Shown: positions 12,550 through 15,320 of the stretch, in pieces
Layout: every line of letters begins with the position of its first letter
Numbering within the stretch: the stretch's first letter is position 1
NCBI GenBank assembly: GCA_038237665.1
Contig: JBBRYK010000067.1
Span: forward strand, 1-15,320
Origin: JBBRYK01 sp038237665
Lineage (GTDB): Bacteria; Actinomycetota; Thermoleophilia; Gaiellales; Gaiellaceae
Direction: 5' to 3'
Length of the DNA: 15,320 nt
Program-made: the position numbers and the translations under genes
Notes under the pieces: generated by a model
The model's database searches: none
Told to the model about the DNA's origin: nothing
Seen by the model: only the letters and a program-made list of their open reading frames with translations

Positions 12550-14781
12550 CTAGGCGAGCTCGACCTCGACCGGCTCGGCGCCGGCCTCGACGGCCGCGGT
12601 CTCACGCGCGTGCAGCAGGGTCGTCTTGACGATCAGCTTGGCCCGCGCGAAGTTGTCCATCGCAGTCGGCACCGGACCGACCGAGCGGCCGAGGGCGTAG
12701 CCGGCGGCGTTCCTGCCGATCGCGCGGTAGCTGTCCAGCGTGTAGAGCGGGGACATGCCGAAGAGCTCCAGGTTGTCGAGCGGCTCGAGGTCGGCGCGGT
12801 GGATGATCGCCGTCCCCTTCGACTGGATGCCGACGGCGATCCCCGATCCGGACAGCCGAGCTCCGTCGTGGCCGATGAAGGCGACGTCGGAGGCGCGGCG
12901 GACGCGGACGAGGCGCGGAGCAGCCCCCTCTTCGCGAACACCGTCGACGATCGCCTCGAGCACGTCTCGATGGGACAGGCCGTTGATCGTCGCGTGGAGG
13001 CCGTCGCCGAACGCCGGCCCAACCGCGATCACGACCTCGTCCGATTGGTTGCCTAAGGTGGCAACGTGCCCTTCCTTCAGCAGCGGCTGCACTCCGTTCT
13101 CGCTCACCAGCGTGCGCGGATCGAGCTCGTACGGCAGTGCCTGCAGCAGCTGCCAGCGCTCGCCGTCGAGGCGATAGCCCGTACCCGGTCCCTCGTAGCG
13201 GTTCGGGTCGTTCACCGCGGAGATCACCGTGCCGCCAGGCTCGATGATCGCCGAGGTCTGGAGATAGTCGGCCGAGACCTTCTGCCGCTGCATACCGAGG
13301 ACCGCCTCGGCGACGTCGGGAAAGCCGTGACGGTCGAGCTCCCGCGCCACGTCGAGCCCGCCGATTCGCTCGGCGAACACGCGGTCGGCGGCGTCGACGT
13401 CGGCCGCACGATCGCGGTCCGGCAGGTCGCGGCTGTCGAGCGCGTAGATCGCCGCCCCGACCTCTTCGTCGGTGACCGCGGGAAAGTCGAGGCCCTCGAA
13501 CACGGCCTGGATCGCGCGCGCGGCGCGCTCGCGCATGGCGACGATCTCCGCCTCGCCGACCGGCTCGAGGCCGGCATCGACCTGCCAGTCGCGCTGCACC
13601 GTCAGCCACTCGTCGAGATCGTCGGAGTCGTAGTTGCCGCCGCCGAACATGTTGTCGTAGCGCGGCATGACGCTGTACCCGGACGTGACGAAGTCCGTTC
13701 CCGGCAGGAACTGGCCCATCAGCTTCGCCGTGCGCCGGATGGCCGAGTGCGAGGCGATCGCGTCGTTTCCGGAGGCCACCTCGAGGTCGAGCCAGGCGGC
13801 GAGCAGGTTCTCGGCGAGGATCTCGCGGACCCCGCCCGCGACGGCCAGGACCAGGGCGACGCAGCTGATCGAGCCGTTCTGGACACCCTGCGAGCCGGCG
13901 GCACGGATCGCGGCGAGGCAGCGCGCCTCGAGGTAGAGCATCGAGCAACCCTCGGCCCGGCCCATCAGCGCTTCGGAACCGCCGCCGGAGGTGAAGCGCA
14001 CTTTGACTCCTCTGGAAGCGTAACCCGACGCCAGGAACGCTTTCGACCAAGGGGTGTCGTCGCCGTCGACGAACACGGGCTCCGTGCCGTACACGGAGAG
14101 CGTCTCGGCGTAGGTGACGAGGCCCTGGATGGCGAGCTGGAGGTTTCGCCGCTCCTCGACCGCGCACTGAGTCAGGACGCCCGGACGCCCCGTCTGCGAG
14201 CCGACGAGGATCGCGATCGCGTTCAGCGGCGCGTAGCGCGAGACGCCGACGGTCGTCTCGAGCTCGGCGAAACCTCTGAGCGCCGCCTCGGCCGCGTCGG
14301 CGGCGAGCAGCGCGGGGTTCTCCTTCAGGTTCGTGACGTGAGCCTGGTTGGCCGGTCGCCGCCTGGCACGAAGCTTCTTCAGCGCGAACATCATCTCCAC
14401 CGGGTCGAGGAGCGAGACGACCCGCGCGAGCCTGGCCGGAGTCAGGCCCCGGGAAAGCCGAACGAGCTCGTCCCGGAGGACGTCGACGTCGACCAGGCGC
14501 CGGGCGAGCTCGTCGTCGGTGAGTGCAAGCGCCTCTTCGGCCACCGTGACGTCGAGCCCGTGGCGCGCGAGGAAGTGGTCGATGACGTCGAAGTCGGCCT
14601 CCTTGCGGCCGTCGATGGCGACTACCCGCCCCTCCTCGAGGACGAGCTCGGGCTCGGGGTCGTTCGGCCCGTTCATCGCAATCAGCCCGAGCTCGGGGTA
14701 GGGCGAGATCAGGAGCTCGCGACGGACCTCCCGCTGCTCGCGCTGCTCGGCGCGGCTAGACCGGCGCGGGAGCTCGTTCAC
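12550..14781 (-). CDS. B12-dependent diol/glycerol dehydratase, fused large and medium subunits
   Basis: This 743-residue protein is a coenzyme B12-dependent propanediol/glycerol dehydratase. Residues 1 to about 555 match PduC. The seven active-site residues of the Klebsiella enzyme (Gln141, His143, Glu170, Glu221, Gln296, Asp335, Ser362) are all present with a constant offset of five: Gln146, His148, Glu175, Glu226, Gln301, Asp340, Ser367. Residues about 571-743 (GHVATLGNQSDEVVIAVGPAF to the end) match the core of PduD and end in the PduD-like FARAKLIVKTTLLHARET. The PduD N-terminal extension, which targets microcompartments, is missing. The enzyme converts 1,2-diols or glycerol to aldehydes. 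The GTG at 14781 gives an N-terminus of normal length. It overlaps the small subunit gene by 26 nt and has only a weak ribosome binding site. The next ATG would remove conserved sequence. Confidence 0.93.
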   Translation of the reverse strand: MNELPRRSSRAEQREQREVRRELLISPYPELGLIAMNGPNDPEPELVLEEGRVVAIDGRKEADFDVIDHFLARHGLDVTVAEEALALTDDELARRLVDVDVLRDELVRLSRGLTPARLARVVSLLDPVEMMFALKKLRARRRPANQAHVTNLKENPALLAADAAEAALRGFAELETTVGVSRYAPLNAIAILVGSQTGRPGVLTQCAVEERRNLQLAIQGLVTYAETLSVYGTEPVFVDGDDTPWSKAFLASGYASRGVKVRFTSGGGSEALMGRAEGCSMLYLEARCLAAIRAAGSQGVQNGSISCVALVLAVAGGVREILAENLLAAWLDLEVASGNDAIASHSAIRRTAKLMGQFLPGTDFVTSGYSVMPRYDNMFGGGNYDSDDLDEWLTVQRDWQVDAGLEPVGEAEIVAMRERAARAIQAVFEGLDFPAVTDEEVGAAIYALDSRDLPDRDRAADVDAADRVFAERIGGLDVARELDRHGFPDVAEAVLGMQRQKVSADYLQTSAIIEPGGTVISAVNDPNRYEGPGTGYRLDGERWQLLQALPYELDPRTLVSENGVQPLLKEGHVATLGNQSDEVVIAVGPAFGDGLHATINGLSHRDVLEAIVDGVREEGAAPRLVRVRRASDVAFIGHDGARLSGSGIAVGIQSKGTAIIHRADLEPLDNLELFGMSPLYTLDSYRAIGRNAAGYALGRSVGPVPTAMDNFARAKLIVKTTLLHARETAAVEAGAEPVEVELA

Positions 14782-15187
14782 GAAGGAGTCCGCGTTCGGC
14801 GTACACGCCCGCCGCCTCACGCACGAAGGCCGCCGTCTTCCGCGCCGAGAACTCACCCTCGAGCCGGACGGCCCAGGCCTCGAGCTCGCCCGCCGCCGAG
14901 CGATGCGGCCGCAGGGCGGTGTAGATCTCGAGAATCGTGTCCGGCGGCACGACGGCGAGCTCGGCTGCCCGCTCGAGGTTGTCCGCGAGCTGCGTGCGAC
15001 CCACCGCGCGAGCGACCTCGGCCTGCCGCCGGAGCGTCTCGGGCGTCGCGCGGATGTCGTCGACCGGAATCCGCCCGGCCCGAAGCGCATCGAGCGTGAG
15101 CTCGTCCAGCCCGAGCCCGGAGGGCGTCTTGACTAGCTCCGGCCTCTGCGTGCCGAGCGGATAGTCCGCGCGTGGATCGAAGCTCAT
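14756..15187 (-). CDS. B12-dependent diol/glycerol dehydratase small subunit
   Basis: This 143-residue protein is the small (PduE/DhaB3-like) subunit of the dehydratase. Family motifs are YPLGTQRPELVKTPSG (residues 9-24), ATPETLRRQAEVARAVGR (47-64), ERAAELAVVPPDTILEIYTALRP (72-94, the most conserved stretch) and AAFVREAAGVYAERGLL (119-135). PduE of Salmonella has about 30 more residues, mainly an N-terminal extension that is absent here, which fits an enzyme outside microcompartments. It is the first gene of the operon, whereas classic operons read large-medium-small. The ATG at 15187 has no ribosome binding site but follows a TAAGCT box by six bases, so the mRNA is probably leaderless. No reactivase gene is visible in this window. 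Confidence 0.93.
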   Translation of the reverse strand: MSFDPRADYPLGTQRPELVKTPSGLGLDELTLDALRAGRIPVDDIRATPETLRRQAEVARAVGRTQLADNLERAAELAVVPPDTILEIYTALRPHRSAAGELEAWAVRLEGEFSARKTAAFVREAAGVYAERGLLRERAPAPV

Positions 15188-15193
15188 TCGAAG

Positions 15194-15199
15194 AGCTTA
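15194..15199 (-). promoter_or_regulatory. Putative -10 box of the leaderless dehydratase transcript
   Basis: On the minus strand TAAGCT is followed by CTTCGA and then the ATG of the small subunit gene. This is the same TANNNT-N6-start layout as at the ATPase gene. The -35 region would lie inside the sequence that looks like an insertion sequence end. No strong -35 hexamer is visible. Confidence 0.4.
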
Positions 15200-15268
15200 G
15201 TGGTCGTGCTCATAAGTTTCGTCACGATCGCTTGAAGGGTCCTCACCGTCGGTGTCGAAGACGGCGGT

Positions 15269-15320
15269 ATGGCGAAGACTCCATATCGGATCGAGTTGAG
15301 CGAGAGCGAAGCTGGGGAGC
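15269..15320 (+). CDS. Start of a probable IS630-type transposase, partial
   Basis: An ATG at 15269 opens a frame that runs off the right edge after 17 codons (MAKTPYRIELSESEAGE). The pattern basic-PYR-hydrophobic-L-S/T-x-x-E resembles the N-terminus of IS630-family transposases just before their helix-turn-helix. The 70 nt upstream (15200-15268) hold no gene and include CATAAGTTTCGTCACG, the kind of AT-richer stretch found at IS630 ends. With so few residues the call rests on resemblance only. Confidence 0.4.
   Translation, partial: MAKTPYRIELSESEAGE

Noticed and set aside
13066..15099. A 677-codon open frame on the plus strand opposite the dehydratase genes
   Set aside because: The opposite strand encodes dehydratase subunits with all catalytic residues. 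This frame shows no motif and is a codon-bias shadow.

Overview
This is a high-GC window, about two thirds G+C by eye. Gene content and style point to an actinobacterium, possibly of the Thermoleophilia type (soil or metagenome lineages). The evidence is abundant GTG starts, starts with no ribosome binding site that sit about 6 nt after a TANNNT box, a split molybdenum hydroxylase with Cox-type accessory genes, and an actinobacterial-style fused diol dehydratase. The taxonomic call is inference.

Layout. (1) 1-3299, minus strand: a tightly overlapping accessory operon for a xanthine dehydrogenase/CO dehydrogenase-family enzyme. It runs CoxD-like MoxR ATPase -> CoxE-like VWA protein -> small CoxI/XdhC N-terminal-domain protein -> XdhC C-terminal (Rossmann) protein, followed by the start of an SMP-30/gluconolactonase-like gene cut by the window edge. 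(2) 3300-3784: about 480 nt without a gene, packed with palindromes, including four G6/C6 hairpins. (3) 3785/3818-6082, plus strand: a GH15 glucoamylase/trehalase-type glycosidase with an unusual 5' end, then a small lipoprotein. (4) 6083-6241: a short non-coding stretch with a palindrome and a good sigma70-type promoter. (5) 6242-10467, plus strand: the structural operon of the molybdenum hydroxylase, comprising the FAD subunit, the [2Fe-2S] subunit, a molybdopterin subunit split into two genes, and a cupin. (6) 10511-12038, plus strand: a secreted TolB-like beta-propeller, a 4-oxalocrotonate tautomerase-like protein behind an RBS-masking hairpin, and a small membrane protein, closed by a Rho-independent terminator. 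(7) 15187-12169, minus strand: a B12-dependent diol/glycerol dehydratase (small subunit, then a large+medium fusion) followed by a tandem tautomerase-like protein. (8) 15200-15320: probably the edge of an IS630-type insertion sequence.

How it fits together. The CoxD/CoxE/XdhC-like proteins probably mature the Mo-cofactor of the hydroxylase encoded about 3 kb away on the opposite strand. The hydroxylase has the residues of the xanthine dehydrogenase family but not the CO dehydrogenase active-site loop, so its substrate is probably a heterocycle or aldehyde rather than CO. Its four-subunit plan resembles nicotinate dehydrogenase of Eubacterium barkeri. The dehydratase keeps all seven active-site residues I could compare with the Klebsiella enzyme. 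It lacks the N-terminal extensions that target such enzymes to microcompartments, so it is probably a free cytosolic enzyme. Its reactivating factor is not in this window.
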